A DNA stretch of 64,000 nucleotides, from positions 1 to 64,000 of the forward strand of contig CALGLR010000057.1 in NCBI GenBank assembly GCA_937959395.1, in the 5' to 3' direction. Shown one piece after another: positions 17,533-26,356 of the stretch. Position 1 is the stretch's first letter. Every line of letters begins with the position of its first letter. Under the pieces are notes generated by a model. It had not been told where the DNA came from. It ran no database searches and was given only the letters and a program-made list of their open reading frames with translations. Made by a program: the position numbers and the translations under genes. The stretch comes from an uncultured Flavobacteriaceae bacterium. Its GTDB lineage: Bacteria > Bacteroidota > Bacteroidia > Flavobacteriales > Flavobacteriaceae.

Positions 17533-18867
17533 TTACAATAAACCTCGAGCTTTTATTTCAAGATATTTATTAATAGTATCTATCGTTAAATTTTCTGGAG
17601 TTGTTAGTATAGAATAGATGCCATACTTTTTTAATTCATTAACAATGAGTCGTTTTTCAAAAGCAAATTTCTCGGCAATGACTTTATCGTATGCTTGTTG
17701 TACGGTTTCTGCTTTTTGTTTTATAAAAGTATTTAATTCGGTATTTTTAAAGAAAACAACAACTAATAAATGATTTTTTGCAATACCTTTTAGATAAGGC
17801 ATTTGGCGGTGTAAACCATCTAGGGTTTCAAAATTTGTATAAAGTAAAATAAGACTGCGATGCGTAATATTACGTTTTATATCTGCATATAATCTACTAA
17901 AATCGCTTTCAAAAAAATCGGTATCTACATTATATAATGCTTCTAAAATTAAATTCATTTGAGAGGTTCGTCGTTCTGCAACAACCCGGTTTTCTACTTT
18001 TTTTGAAAACGTAAATATTCCTGCTTTATCTTGTTTTTTTAATGCAATATTAGAAATTACTAAGGCTGCGTTAATGGCATAATCGACTAGGGTTAATCCG
18101 TCAAATGGCATTTTCATTACTCTTCCTTTATCAATTACAGAGTAAACAGGTTGTGATTTTTCATCTTGAAATTGATTGACCATTAACTGGTTTCGTTTAG
18201 CAGTGGCTTTCCAATTAATAGTTCGTAAATCGTCTCCTAATACATAATCTTTAATTTGCTCGAATTCCATGGTATGTCCAAGTTTTCTAACTTTTTTAAT
18301 GCCGTATTGGTGTAAATTATTACTAATAGCAAGTAAATCGTATTTGCGAAGTTGCATAAAACTAGGGTAGGTTGGTACCATAGCATTATCACTAACACTG
18401 AAACGTCTTGAAACTAAACCAAAAACAGAAGTTATGTAAATATTTAATTTCCCAAAATGATATTCTCCTCTTTCTGTTGGTCTTAATTCATATTGTAATG
18501 CCGTTGTACTTGATGCTTCTAGTTTACGTTCTATATTAAAATTTCTTATTTGAAACTGTTCTGGAATTTCATCTATTATTTTTGCATTAACATTAAATGT
18601 ATAATAATTTTCGATGCTTAAACTAATAGGGTTTTGATCCCCGTTTGAAAATTTTTCTGGTAAAATTCTAGTTGCATCTATTCCTTTTTTAGTTAAAAAC
18701 AAGAGAAGAGTATCTAAAGCAGTAAGTCCTACAAAAACAAGTAATAATAAAGATACAATATTTAGTAATCTTGGAAAAACAAAACTAAAAATATATAGTA
18801 TAGCAATACCTATACATCCAAAAAAGAAGCGGTCTTTAATATAAAATGGTTTTAGTTTTTTTAACAT
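17533..18867 (-). CDS. DUF58 domain protein of the moxR operon
   Basis: 444 residues. Two N-terminal membrane helices (~14-60), a beta-rich middle, and the DUF58 signature GDDLRTINWKATAKRNQLMV near residue 210, followed by a vWA-like fold (VYSVIDKGRVM, SLILLYTNFETLDGL). In Bacteroidota this gene usually follows a MoxR AAA+ ATPase directly and the pair is thought to act in maturation of membrane or periplasmic complexes. Here the moxR gene is 859 bp upstream: a small membrane gene and two copies of a 100-bp repeat lie between. Confidence 0.92.
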   Translation of the reverse strand: MLKKLKPFYIKDRFFFGCIGIAILYIFSFVFPRLLNIVSLLLLVFVGLTALDTLLLFLTKKGIDATRILPEKFSNGDQNPISLSIENYYTFNVNAKIIDEIPEQFQIRNFNIERKLEASSTTALQYELRPTERGEYHFGKLNIYITSVFGLVSRRFSVSDNAMVPTYPSFMQLRKYDLLAISNNLHQYGIKKVRKLGHTMEFEQIKDYVLGDDLRTINWKATAKRNQLMVNQFQDEKSQPVYSVIDKGRVMKMPFDGLTLVDYAINAALVISNIALKKQDKAGIFTFSKKVENRVVAERRTSQMNLILEALYNVDTDFFESDFSRLYADIKRNITHRSLILLYTNFETLDGLHRQMPYLKGIAKNHLLVVVFFKNTELNTFIKQKAETVQQAYDKVIAEKFAFEKRLIVNELKKYGIYSILTTPENLTIDTINKYLEIKARGLL

Positions 18868-18910
18868 TAATATATTATGCTTATTGTTATTTTCTATTAT
18901 TTATTATTGT

Positions 18911-19010
18911 TTTTAGCCTTTGTTGGTGTTTTTCACCAACAAAGCATTTCTTTTTAGTATTGCACTGTTTTAGTTTATAAAATGTTGGTGAAAAACACCA
19001 ACATTGGCGA
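18911..19010. repeat. 100-bp direct repeat with two hairpins (copy R1)
   Basis: Differs from 19579-19678 at about four positions. Contains stem CTTTGTTGGTG / CACCAACAAAG with a T5 loop, and stem AATGTTGGTG / CACCAACATT with an A5 loop. It lies between the small membrane gene and DUF58. Confidence 0.9.
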
Positions 19011-19026
19011 AACATTTGTTGCTAAA

Positions 19027-19563
19027 TTATTTTTTAGTTGAAGTTCGCCTGATCTTCAAGTCAGTATTATAAGATTTATTTCCTAAAGAATCCTTTAAAT
19101 GCACAATATCAATTTCATAATTATAACCGTACAAAAGACATACTTGATCCAAACGTTCTTTCTTCTGCTTGGCTATTTTCAAGTTTAAAAAGTAATAATT
19201 TAAAGGCCCAAAAGCTTTTCCTAAAGGAATTATAGCTATCCCCATTACCATTATAGGTATTGTAGAAATAACATTAGATATCAAAATGAATTTTGCTAAA
19301 AAAACACCAGAAAAAACAAAAGCAGCTGCTATTAATAAATTAAAAATAAACATTCCATAAACATCTATTTTAGTTTTTATTACAGCTTCTAGTTCTATAT
19401 TAATGGATTTAATTTCTTTTTCAAATTTTTCTTCTAATTTGATTTTCATACAGGTTTTTTCAAAATCTGGTTTTTCATTAGTTAAATTACATAAAGTTCC
19501 TTTAGAAAAATCAATGATTTGATTATAACAAAATTTACAATGATCTGTAGGAATTAATAACAT
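19027..19563 (-). CDS. Small zinc-ribbon-like membrane protein in moxR operon
   Basis: 178 residues from MLLIPTDHCKFCYNQ at 19563. The frame is open further upstream to 19710, but that part translates the R2 repeat and is unlikely to be protein. Residues 9-25 carry CKFC and a later Cys (TLC), a possible half zinc-ribbon. Two hydrophobic segments near residues 75-98 and 102-122 (MFIFNLLIAAAFVFSGVFLA, VISTIPIMVMGIAIIPLGKA) span the membrane, with a charged tail. I do not recognise the family. It is flanked by 100-bp direct repeats and splits the usual moxR-DUF58 pair, so it looks like an inserted cassette. Confidence 0.7.
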   Translation of the reverse strand: MLLIPTDHCKFCYNQIIDFSKGTLCNLTNEKPDFEKTCMKIKLEEKFEKEIKSINIELEAVIKTKIDVYGMFIFNLLIAAAFVFSGVFLAKFILISNVISTIPIMVMGIAIIPLGKAFGPLNYYFLNLKIAKQKKERLDQVCLLYGYNYEIDIVHLKDSLGNKSYNTDLKIRRTSTKK

Positions 19564-19578
19564 CTGTTTTCTATTATT

Positions 19579-19678
19579 TTTTAGCCTTTGTTGGTGTTTT
19601 TCACCAACAAAGCATTTGTTTTTAGTATTGCATTGTTTTGGTTTATTAAATGTTGGTGAAAAACACCAACATTGGCGA
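19579..19678. repeat. 100-bp direct repeat with two hairpins (copy R2)
   Basis: About 96% identical to 18911-19010, same orientation, starting 668 bp away. It lies between moxR and the small membrane gene. The two internal hairpins could lower read-through from moxR to the downstream genes. Confidence 0.9.
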
Positions 19679-19691
19679 ATTTTCAATTTTT

Positions 19692-19720
19692 GCCAACAGC
19701 CAACAGCCAACAGCCAACAG
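19692..19720. repeat. GCCAACA heptamer repeat, ~4 copies
   Basis: Tandem 7-mers immediately after the moxR stop codon (minus strand). The same heptamer forms a longer array at 33903-33962. Confidence 0.9.
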
Positions 19721-19725
19721 CTAAT

Positions 19726-20805
19726 TTACCTCGGAATTTCCACGGCTTCAATAATTTGTTTTATAATTTGTTTGGTGGTTACGCCTTCCATTTCTCGTTC
19801 TGGAGTTACTATAACACGATGTTGTAATACTGGTATTGCCGCTTGTTTTATGTTTTCTGGTGTCACAAAATCTCGACCATTCATTGCAGCAAAGGCTTTA
19901 CTCGCTTTTAATATCGCTATTGAAGCCCTAGGAGAAGCTCCTAAATATAAAAAGGGGTTGCTACGGGTGTTTATTATTATATTTGCGATGTATTTTACTA
20001 AATGCGATTCTATAATAATTTGATTAACTAAGCCTTGGAAGCGCTCTATTTTTTCTTTAGACAAATGAGCGGTGATTTGATCTGTTTTTTTACTTCCTTG
20101 TAATATTTGCTCTCTATTTAAGATTTCGATTTCTTCTTCTAGGTTAGGGTAATCGATATCAATTTTAAATAAGAAGCGATCTAATTGCGCCTCTGGTAAA
20201 CGGTAAGTTCCTTCTTGTTCTACAGGGTTCTGGGTTGCAAGTACAATAAACGGCAAGTCCATAGGGTATTTTTTACCATCAATTGTTATTTGTCGTTCTT
20301 CCATGACTTCAAAAAGAGCTGCTTGTGTTTTGGCAGGAGCTCTATTAATTTCATCAATAAGAATCATATTTGAGAAAATGGGACCTTTTTTAAAGTCAAA
20401 TTCTGAAGTTTTCATATCGTAAACAGAAGTTCCTAAAATATCACTAGGCATTAAATCTGGCGTAAATTGAATTCGGCTAAAACCAACATCTAATGATTTA
20501 GCCAATAGTTTTGCAGATATTGTTTTAGCAACTCCAGGAACGCCTTCAATTAAAGAATGACCGTTTGCTAAAATGGAAGTAATTAGCATGTCTATCATTC
20601 CTTTTTGACCAACGATAACTTTCCCTATTTCACCTTTTATTAAAGCGATTCCTTCTTGTAATTCACTTAAGTCAATACGATTTTTAAAATTTAAATCGTC
20701 ATTAAGTGATGTGTCTGTGATTTCTTGTATAGAATCATTTTGTAAAGAATTGTCTATAGACTCGTTACTTTTTGGTTCGTTTTCATTTTCGTTTAAATGT
20801 TCCAT
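19726..20805 (-). CDS. MoxR family AAA+ ATPase
   Basis: 359 residues. A charged N-terminal extension of ~45 residues precedes the AAA core: Walker A EGVPGVAKT, Walker B MILIDEINRAPAKTQAALFE, sensor 1 LATQNP, the arginine-bearing PEAQLDRFLF, and sensor 2 GASPRASIAILKASKAFA. MoxR ATPases act as chaperones on vWA-type partners; here the partners are the DUF58 protein downstream and membrane proteins upstream in the operon. The DUF4350 gene ends three bp before its start. Confidence 0.95.
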   Translation of the reverse strand: MEHLNENENEPKSNESIDNSLQNDSIQEITDTSLNDDLNFKNRIDLSELQEGIALIKGEIGKVIVGQKGMIDMLITSILANGHSLIEGVPGVAKTISAKLLAKSLDVGFSRIQFTPDLMPSDILGTSVYDMKTSEFDFKKGPIFSNMILIDEINRAPAKTQAALFEVMEERQITIDGKKYPMDLPFIVLATQNPVEQEGTYRLPEAQLDRFLFKIDIDYPNLEEEIEILNREQILQGSKKTDQITAHLSKEKIERFQGLVNQIIIESHLVKYIANIIINTRSNPFLYLGASPRASIAILKASKAFAAMNGRDFVTPENIKQAAIPVLQHRVIVTPEREMEGVTTKQIIKQIIEAVEIPR

Positions 20806-20808
20806 ATT

Positions 20809-22005
20809 TTATATGTTATAAAAATCTTCGATTGCTTTATTAAGTTCTATTAAATCAATTTCACTACAATCTTTTTTCGCTCTTAAGTGAACAATTTTAT
20901 TGATTAGTTTTTTTGTCTCTATTTTATCGGTTCCAGATTTTAGAGCCAATGCTTTGGTAAATTTATCATCTAATAATTGAGTGTCTAAATAATAAACGCG
21001 TCTTATATGTTCTAAAAAATACGTTATTTTCTTATCAATTAAATTATTGTGATCTTTTGTTTCGTAGTATAAGTTACCTATTGTTTTGGTAAATGCTATT
21101 GTTGTATTTTCATTTGGTTTTATCGTTTTAATAACCCGTTGTTTTCGTTTAGCATTAAAAATCATAAATAATAAAAGAGTGATAAGTAATAGATACCAAG
21201 CATACTTTAGCGGTGGGTTATTTAAAATAAAACGCATAGGTGAACCTCCTTGTTTTCCTCCTTTTTTATTTGCAGAGTCATAAAAAATGGTGTCATCTTC
21301 AAGGTAAGATAAAACACTAGCGACATATGTATTATTACTACCTTTTAATAGGTTATAATTTGTAAAAGCGATGGGTTGTAAATGTAAAAAGATGTTTCCT
21401 TGTTTATAGTTAACCTTTACATAGTTTATAAACGTTTCATTATTAAATTTTTGATAACCTAATACCGTTGTGTTAATTGAATCTAATTCAGAAAAATAGA
21501 TATTATTAATACTTTTTTCTAAGCTAATAGAATCTCTTTTAAAAGTTGAATTTGCTAATGTAAATGTAGATTTTCCTTCAAAATTGTATTCATTTTCGGT
21601 TTCAAAATTTAAAGAATCTTTTAGTAACCTTGGAAAGTAATTAGATGAGAGAAAAAGTGTATTTCCTTCAGCAGTAAAGTTTAATAGTTCATTTAAAGAG
21701 ACTTCATCAATATTTACATTGGTATTTATTTTTAGATAAGTTCCTGTTGTTAAGTAGGTACTATCTTCGTCATCATAAAAATCATTAAAGTACTCATAGG
21801 GTGTTACTTTAACATCTTGAATTTTATTATGGGGGAAAAGTGTTTCTAATTCATTGTATAAAACATAAGTACCGTATGGAATTTTATCTTTTTCATTGTA
21901 TGTAGGTGTCCAATTAACAGGTAATTCTTTGGTGAGTTCTATAGCGGCAATACCAATAAATAGTAATACCATTAGGCTTATATAAAATTTTACAATTTTA
22001 CTCAT
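20809..22005 (-). CDS. DUF4350 membrane protein of the moxR operon
   Basis: 398 residues. One membrane helix near the N-terminus (FYISLMVLLFIGIAAIEL), a large extracytoplasmic part beginning with a typical DUF4350 region (YGTYVLYNELETLFP, TLFLSSNYFP), a second helix at ~268-285 (YAWYLLLITLLLFMIF) and a cytoplasmic tail. DUF4350 belongs to the gatase-like fold. Its gene overlaps the DUF4129 gene by 4 bp (ATGA type), showing tight coupling. Role in the MoxR complex is not established. Confidence 0.88.
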   Translation of the reverse strand: MSKIVKFYISLMVLLFIGIAAIELTKELPVNWTPTYNEKDKIPYGTYVLYNELETLFPHNKIQDVKVTPYEYFNDFYDDEDSTYLTTGTYLKINTNVNIDEVSLNELLNFTAEGNTLFLSSNYFPRLLKDSLNFETENEYNFEGKSTFTLANSTFKRDSISLEKSINNIYFSELDSINTTVLGYQKFNNETFINYVKVNYKQGNIFLHLQPIAFTNYNLLKGSNNTYVASVLSYLEDDTIFYDSANKKGGKQGGSPMRFILNNPPLKYAWYLLLITLLLFMIFNAKRKQRVIKTIKPNENTTIAFTKTIGNLYYETKDHNNLIDKKITYFLEHIRRVYYLDTQLLDDKFTKALALKSGTDKIETKKLINKIVHLRAKKDCSEIDLIELNKAIEDFYNI

Positions 22006-22760
22006 ACACTTAACGAATTTATAAAATCATTAAATGCTATTTTCGCTTTATTAAATTCATTAGCGTTTACTTCGAATTCACCATACCATATATAGTTGTA
22101 AAGGTAAGAGGTGTATGAAAATTGTTTTTTTAAATCTTTTGTAATTATTTCATTTTGGTAATCACTATTCGTCTTTTCTACATCATATTTAATAATTTCT
22201 GCTTGGGTTAATTGTTTTAATAACCAAAGGTAATAATAACGTATGGCCAATCTATAGTTCGTATCACTTTCAGCTTTAGCTATTAATGTTTTAAAATTAG
22301 TCTCATGGATGTTATTTTCAATATCAGTTACTGGAATAATACTTTTGTCTGAAGATTTACCAAATACCCATCTCCCTTCATCATTTATAACGGCTTTAAA
22401 TATGAAATAAATCATTAAAAGCGCAATTACTACTGCCGCTATTTTAAGTGTCCATTCTGTAAATTTTGAAGCTTGCCCTTCATCTTTAAAATCAAAAAGA
22501 TTATTCCAAAAATCGTTTAACCACGTTTTAAATCGAGACCACCAACCAGAACTTTTCTTATTACGTTCGTATACAAATGCTTCATCGTTATACTTTTCTT
22601 TTAAATTATCGAAAGTGCGAGGTGTAATATTTGATTGATCAATTTTAAGAGAGCCTTTAACTATAAGAACGGTTTCATTATTAGAAACAGTTATAGCTTC
22701 TACTGAAAAAAACGAGCACAAGCAAAAAGCAACGATATGTAACCAGAATTTAATTTTCAC
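22002..22760 (-). CDS. DUF4129 membrane protein
   Basis: 252 residues. Signal peptide or N-terminal helix (LHIVAFCLCSFFSVEA), an extracytoplasmic linker, a helix at ~108-125 (IAAVVIALLMIYFIFKAVI) and a C-terminal DUF4129 domain (YRLAIRYYYLWLLKQL, YIWYGEFEVNANEF). DUF4129 is often fused to transglutaminase-like or MoxR-linked proteins. It overlaps the upstream membrane gene by 11 bp, within the same operon. Confidence 0.85.
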   Translation of the reverse strand: MKIKFWLHIVAFCLCSFFSVEAITVSNNETVLIVKGSLKIDQSNITPRTFDNLKEKYNDEAFVYERNKKSSGWWSRFKTWLNDFWNNLFDFKDEGQASKFTEWTLKIAAVVIALLMIYFIFKAVINDEGRWVFGKSSDKSIIPVTDIENNIHETNFKTLIAKAESDTNYRLAIRYYYLWLLKQLTQAEIIKYDVEKTNSDYQNEIITKDLKKQFSYTSYLYNYIWYGEFEVNANEFNKAKIAFNDFINSLSV

Positions 22761-23706
22761 TAGAACCTATTTGGTCAATAACAGTTTTTGTATTAATATT
22801 TTCTTTCTCTTCTTTTAAGCTGAAATAAATAATTCCTTGATTTACTTGAATAATAGAGTTTGTAATAATACTAACAACAAATTGCAGAATAAACATTAAG
22901 GCCATTACTATAATAACTGATGCAGATTGTTCAAAGGGATTAGTACTTCCACTTTCAACAACAGTTAAGGTTCTAGCGGTCATGAAAATTGATGAGGTAA
23001 TTTGTATAATGAACTGAATGATGTAGCTTATTACGAAAAAGATTCCAACACAACCAACAGTTGCCCAGAATTTTGAAGCGATAGAATTCCACGCATAACC
23101 CATAGCATCCCAAAAATTACGTTTATTATGTATATATTCTAATAATGTATTGTTATACAATAAGGCTAGTAGACCTATTACTAGAGGCAATAATAGTATA
23201 CCTACAATTGTAATTGCTAAAACAAAGGATATTATTCCAGCAGCTATGCTTAAGGGTATTGCTATTAGTAAACCTAACAGAACAAACATTAAAAGCTTTA
23301 CAATATTAGCTTTATAACTATTTATAATTTCTTTTGTAGAAAAGTTTGCCCCGTCTTTTTCGTTATAGAGTTTTAAGTAAATAGGTGTATAAGCGTAATT
23401 AATAACCCCAGCAATAATTGCAATTATAAAAAAGGCGATAAGGGCTAATATAAATACGCCAAAATTTTCATTCATGAAATCATCTAACGGATTAATATTA
23501 GTACTTTCAGCAACTCCAAAGTTTGCAGGATTAAATAAAATGGTAGAATAAAATGAAACGAAAATGTATGTTATAGCAGCTAATAAAACCAGAAAAAAAC
23601 CATTTATAATAAAATAGTGTTTAAAATAATGTTTACCATTTTCTTTAATAAAAGCGAAAGTATCTTGAAAGAAGTCATTAAAACCCCTAATTTGAAGTAA
23701 TTGCAT
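22750..23706 (-). CDS. Multi-helix membrane protein of the moxR operon
   Basis: 318 residues with about six hydrophobic segments (HYFIINGFFLVLLAAITYIF, GVFILALIAFFIIAIIAGVI, LLMFVLLGLLIAIPLSIAAG, IVGILLLPLVIGLLALLY and others) and the word WDAMGYAWNSIASKFW between helices. This resembles the membrane part of the glycerophosphodiesterase/DUF4013-type families. It always travels with the SpoIIM and RDD genes in Bacteroidota as far as I know. Its start overlaps the end of the SpoIIM gene by 20 bp. No catalytic motif is seen. Confidence 0.75.
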   Translation of the reverse strand: MQLLQIRGFNDFFQDTFAFIKENGKHYFKHYFIINGFFLVLLAAITYIFVSFYSTILFNPANFGVAESTNINPLDDFMNENFGVFILALIAFFIIAIIAGVINYAYTPIYLKLYNEKDGANFSTKEIINSYKANIVKLLMFVLLGLLIAIPLSIAAGIISFVLAITIVGILLLPLVIGLLALLYNNTLLEYIHNKRNFWDAMGYAWNSIASKFWATVGCVGIFFVISYIIQFIIQITSSIFMTARTLTVVESGSTNPFEQSASVIIVMALMFILQFVVSIITNSIIQVNQGIIYFSLKEEKENINTKTVIDQIGSSEN

Positions 23707-24670
23707 AATGTTGGTTTAGTTTTTTATTTACGATATGTGGATAGATTAAATAGTAATAGGAAATAATAGACAGTGTGATTAATATGATCCCAACAGATAA
23801 CCAATTGGGCATTATATTAGAATATCTTGTAACATAACCTTCTAAAAAACCTGCAGCGATGGTGAAAGGAAAGGTACTTATTAAAATTTTAACACCATCT
23901 TTCACTCCTATTTTAAAAGAAGCCATTCTAGAAAAAGTTCGTGGAAATAGTATACTTGCACCAAGCATAAAACCAGCAGCACCTTCAATAACAATAGCAA
24001 AAATTTCCATAGCGCCGTGTATCCATATGCCTCTCATGCTTTCCCAGATTACACCATGCTTATAAAAAAAGTATTGAAAAGCTCCTAACATGATACCGTT
24101 GTTTAGTAATAAATAGCCAGTACCCAATCCTAAAAGAGCACCAAAGATGAAGCATAAAATACCTACATATAAATTATTAAGTGTAATGCCTATAAAACTG
24201 CCCCAATTGCTACCGCTTTTGTATACGGCAACGGGATCTCCAGCTTCAATATTTTCTAATGACATGTTTACGTAATGATCTCCTAATATTAATCTAACAA
24301 AAGAATCATCGAAAGCAGCAGATAATGCTCCAATAGCTACAAAAACACCAAAAACTAAAAAGGCGTACAGTACATAACGCCTATAATTGTATACAATTAA
24401 AGGCACTTCTGTTTTCCAAAACTGTACAAATCGATTAGTATCTTGTCTTTTGGTTTTATATATTTTTTGAAAGGCTTTAGCGGCTAAATTATTTAAATAA
24501 AGTATTACTTTACTTTTAGGATAGTAAGTTTGAGCATAAGAAAGGTCGTTTACTAAATGAACATAGAGCGTGGCTAGCTCATCTGGATTTTTAAGTGTTT
24601 TTCCAAATATTGCTGTTTCGAACTCTAACCATTTTTGTTTGTTCTGTTTTATAAAAGCAACTTCTCTCAT
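23687..24670 (-). CDS. Stage II sporulation protein M (SpoIIM)-like membrane protein
   Basis: 327 residues from MREVAFIKQNK at 24670 (an ATG three codons upstream is possible). The N-terminal soluble part is followed by membrane helices from ~residue 100 (YVLYAFLVFGVFVAIGAL) and the SpoIIM core (GSNWGSFIGITLNNLYVGIL, GIWIHGAMEIFAIVIEGAAGFMLG). The conserved HGAxE motif is present. In non-sporulating Bacteroidota it is the first gene of the SpoIIM-to-DUF58 operon and likely forms part of a membrane complex with RDD protein. Confidence 0.9.
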   Translation of the reverse strand: MREVAFIKQNKQKWLEFETAIFGKTLKNPDELATLYVHLVNDLSYAQTYYPKSKVILYLNNLAAKAFQKIYKTKRQDTNRFVQFWKTEVPLIVYNYRRYVLYAFLVFGVFVAIGALSAAFDDSFVRLILGDHYVNMSLENIEAGDPVAVYKSGSNWGSFIGITLNNLYVGILCFIFGALLGLGTGYLLLNNGIMLGAFQYFFYKHGVIWESMRGIWIHGAMEIFAIVIEGAAGFMLGASILFPRTFSRMASFKIGVKDGVKILISTFPFTIAAGFLEGYVTRYSNIMPNWLSVGIILITLSIISYYYLIYPHIVNKKLNQHYAITSN

Positions 24671-24702
24671 GTCTCTCAAATCTAAACATTTTTTTCTTTT
24701 TT

Positions 24703-24724
24703 GATTTACATTTTATTGTAAATC
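24703..24724. promoter_or_regulatory. Inverted repeat between divergent SpoIIM and RDD genes
   Basis: GATTTACA (24703-24710) and TGTAAATC (24717-24724) are exact inverted arms with a 6-bp spacer, placed between two divergent start codons (24670 and 24798). A shared operator is plausible but unproven. Confidence 0.4.
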
Positions 24725-24797
24725 CGATAAACGGTTTTTTCGCATCAAAAATTTAAGATATATTTACTTTAAGTTACCTAACTCGCTAATTGTTTAA

Positions 24798-25556
24798 ATG
24801 GTAGAATTACAAATAAATACAACACAAAATGTGAATATTAATTTCACAGCCGCTTCTATTGGCGAGCGTATTTTGGCATTTGTAATAGATTGGATAATTA
24901 AGATTGCTTATAGTATTGTTGTTTACCAAATATTATTTAAGCTTTTAAATATTGAAGCTTTTACTGCCGGCATGGATCGTTGGTCTGAAATTGCAATCTA
25001 TGTGATGTTTTATTTACCAGTAATATTTTATTCATTAGTGTTTGAAACACTTCTAGACGGACAAACACCAGGGAAGCGCATTTTAAGAATTAAAGTAGTT
25101 AAAATAGATGGTTACCAGGCCTCTCTAGCCGATTTTGTTATGCGCTGGTTTTTTAGATTGATAGATTTAAATCTTTTCGGCCCTCTTTTTGGACCAATTG
25201 TAGCAATTATAGCAATAATATCTAACACTAAAAACCAACGATTAGGTGATATGGCAGCTGGAACTAGCGTTATTGCATTAAAAAATAAAATTAATATAAG
25301 CCATACCATATTAGAAGATATAGCAGATACTTATGTGCCAACTTACCCAAGTGTTATTAAATTATCTGATAATGATGCTAGAATCATAAAAGATACTTTT
25401 GTAATAGCAAAGAGATCTAAAGATTATCAAACATTAATTAAATTACGACAAAAAATTATAGAGGTTACACAGATTAAAGAAAACCAAGAAAATAATGACA
25501 TTGAGTTTATCGATACCATTTTAAAAGATTATAATTATTATACTCAGAGTATGTAA
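24798..25556 (+). CDS. RDD family membrane protein
   Basis: 252 residues. RDD domain at ~15-150 with helices LAFVIDWIIKIAYSIVVY and IYVMFYLPVIFYSLVFETL, then the hallmark DGQTPGKRILRIKVVKIDG and NQRLGDMAAGTSVIA. A C-terminal soluble helical part of ~90 residues follows. Divergent from the SpoIIM gene, with which it is regularly linked. Transport or scaffold role unproven. Confidence 0.92.
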   Translation: MVELQINTTQNVNINFTAASIGERILAFVIDWIIKIAYSIVVYQILFKLLNIEAFTAGMDRWSEIAIYVMFYLPVIFYSLVFETLLDGQTPGKRILRIKVVKIDGYQASLADFVMRWFFRLIDLNLFGPLFGPIVAIIAIISNTKNQRLGDMAAGTSVIALKNKINISHTILEDIADTYVPTYPSVIKLSDNDARIIKDTFVIAKRSKDYQTLIKLRQKIIEVTQIKENQENNDIEFIDTILKDYNYYTQSM

Positions 25557-25568
25557 TGTATTATGATA

Positions 25569-26267
25569 TTATTTTATAATTTCTGCTTTACGAATGTAAA
25601 CATTGCGTAAAGGCCATTGTCGATTGTCTGCTTCCACGGCATTAATTTTATCTACAACATCCATACCTTTAATAACTTTTCCAAAAATAGTATAATCCCC
25701 ATTTAAATGATGTGATGTTTTTTGAACAATAAAGAACTCATATGGTGAGGCTAATTTATAAGGGTTTTCAATGTCACTACTTGGCATGGAAACCATTCCT
25801 CTATAATGTTTGTATCCTCGTTTTGCATCATTAGGTAAAAGATACCGTCCTATATGTCTTCTTTTTTTTAATACTTTGGTGTCATCACTATTTCCTCCTT
25901 GAATAATAAAGTCTTTAACAACACGATGAAATTGAGTACCATCAAATGCTTTACGCTTTGTTAAGTAAATGAAATTAGCTCTATGAAACTTCGTCTTATC
26001 AAATAATAAAATTTCAATATCACCAAAGTTGGTTGTTAATCGTACTTTATTTTCTTTATTTTCTTTTTCATATTGAAGATAGAAGTCCATAACAATACTG
26101 TCATTAAGAATTGGGAATTCTGGTTTAATAATAGAGTCTGTAACCTTATTTTTTTTATTTATTGAATTTGTTTTTTTTGTTTTCGAATCTTTGATTTTTG
26201 ATTTTTTAGCATCACTTCCGCAGTTAAAGAGAAATAGAAGTGTAAGTATAAAAATTAAAGGTTTCAT
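25569..26267 (-). CDS. Cyclophilin-type peptidyl-prolyl isomerase lipoprotein
   Basis: 232 residues. Lipoprotein signal (LFLFNCGSDAK), a lysine-rich linker, then a cyclophilin domain from ~75: GTQFHRVVKDFIIQGGN with the catalytic Arg, YRGMVSMPS, FFIVQKTSHHLNGDYTIFGK and VVDKINAVEAD. It should catalyse proline isomerisation during folding of exported proteins at the periplasmic face. It converges on the RDD gene with 12 bp between stops. Confidence 0.92.
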   Translation of the reverse strand: MKPLIFILTLLFLFNCGSDAKKSKIKDSKTKKTNSINKKNKVTDSIIKPEFPILNDSIVMDFYLQYEKENKENKVRLTTNFGDIEILLFDKTKFHRANFIYLTKRKAFDGTQFHRVVKDFIIQGGNSDDTKVLKKRRHIGRYLLPNDAKRGYKHYRGMVSMPSSDIENPYKLASPYEFFIVQKTSHHLNGDYTIFGKVIKGMDVVDKINAVEADNRQWPLRNVYIRKAEIIK

Positions 26268-26302
26268 ATGTAGTTGTATATTTTGAAATTCAAAAATAAA
26301 GA

Positions 26303-26324
26303 AAGCTGCCTTTTCAGACAGCTT
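26303..26324 (-). terminator. Terminator downstream of first GH13 gene
   Basis: AAGCTG (26303-26308) pairs with CAGCTT (26319-26324). Read on the minus strand the hairpin is followed by TTTCTTTATTTTTG, 33 bp after the amylase stop. Confidence 0.7.
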
Positions 26325-26356
26325 CTAATTACAAATAAATAATAAAAACAATTCAA

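Noticed and set aside
19564-19710. N-terminal extension of the small membrane protein
   Set aside because: This part translates the R2 repeat and heptamer DNA; the CKFC protein starts naturally at 19563.
19616-20023. Plus-strand ORF of 135 codons over moxR and the repeat
   Set aside because: Antisense to the MoxR C-terminus and repeat R2; no start signals or homology.
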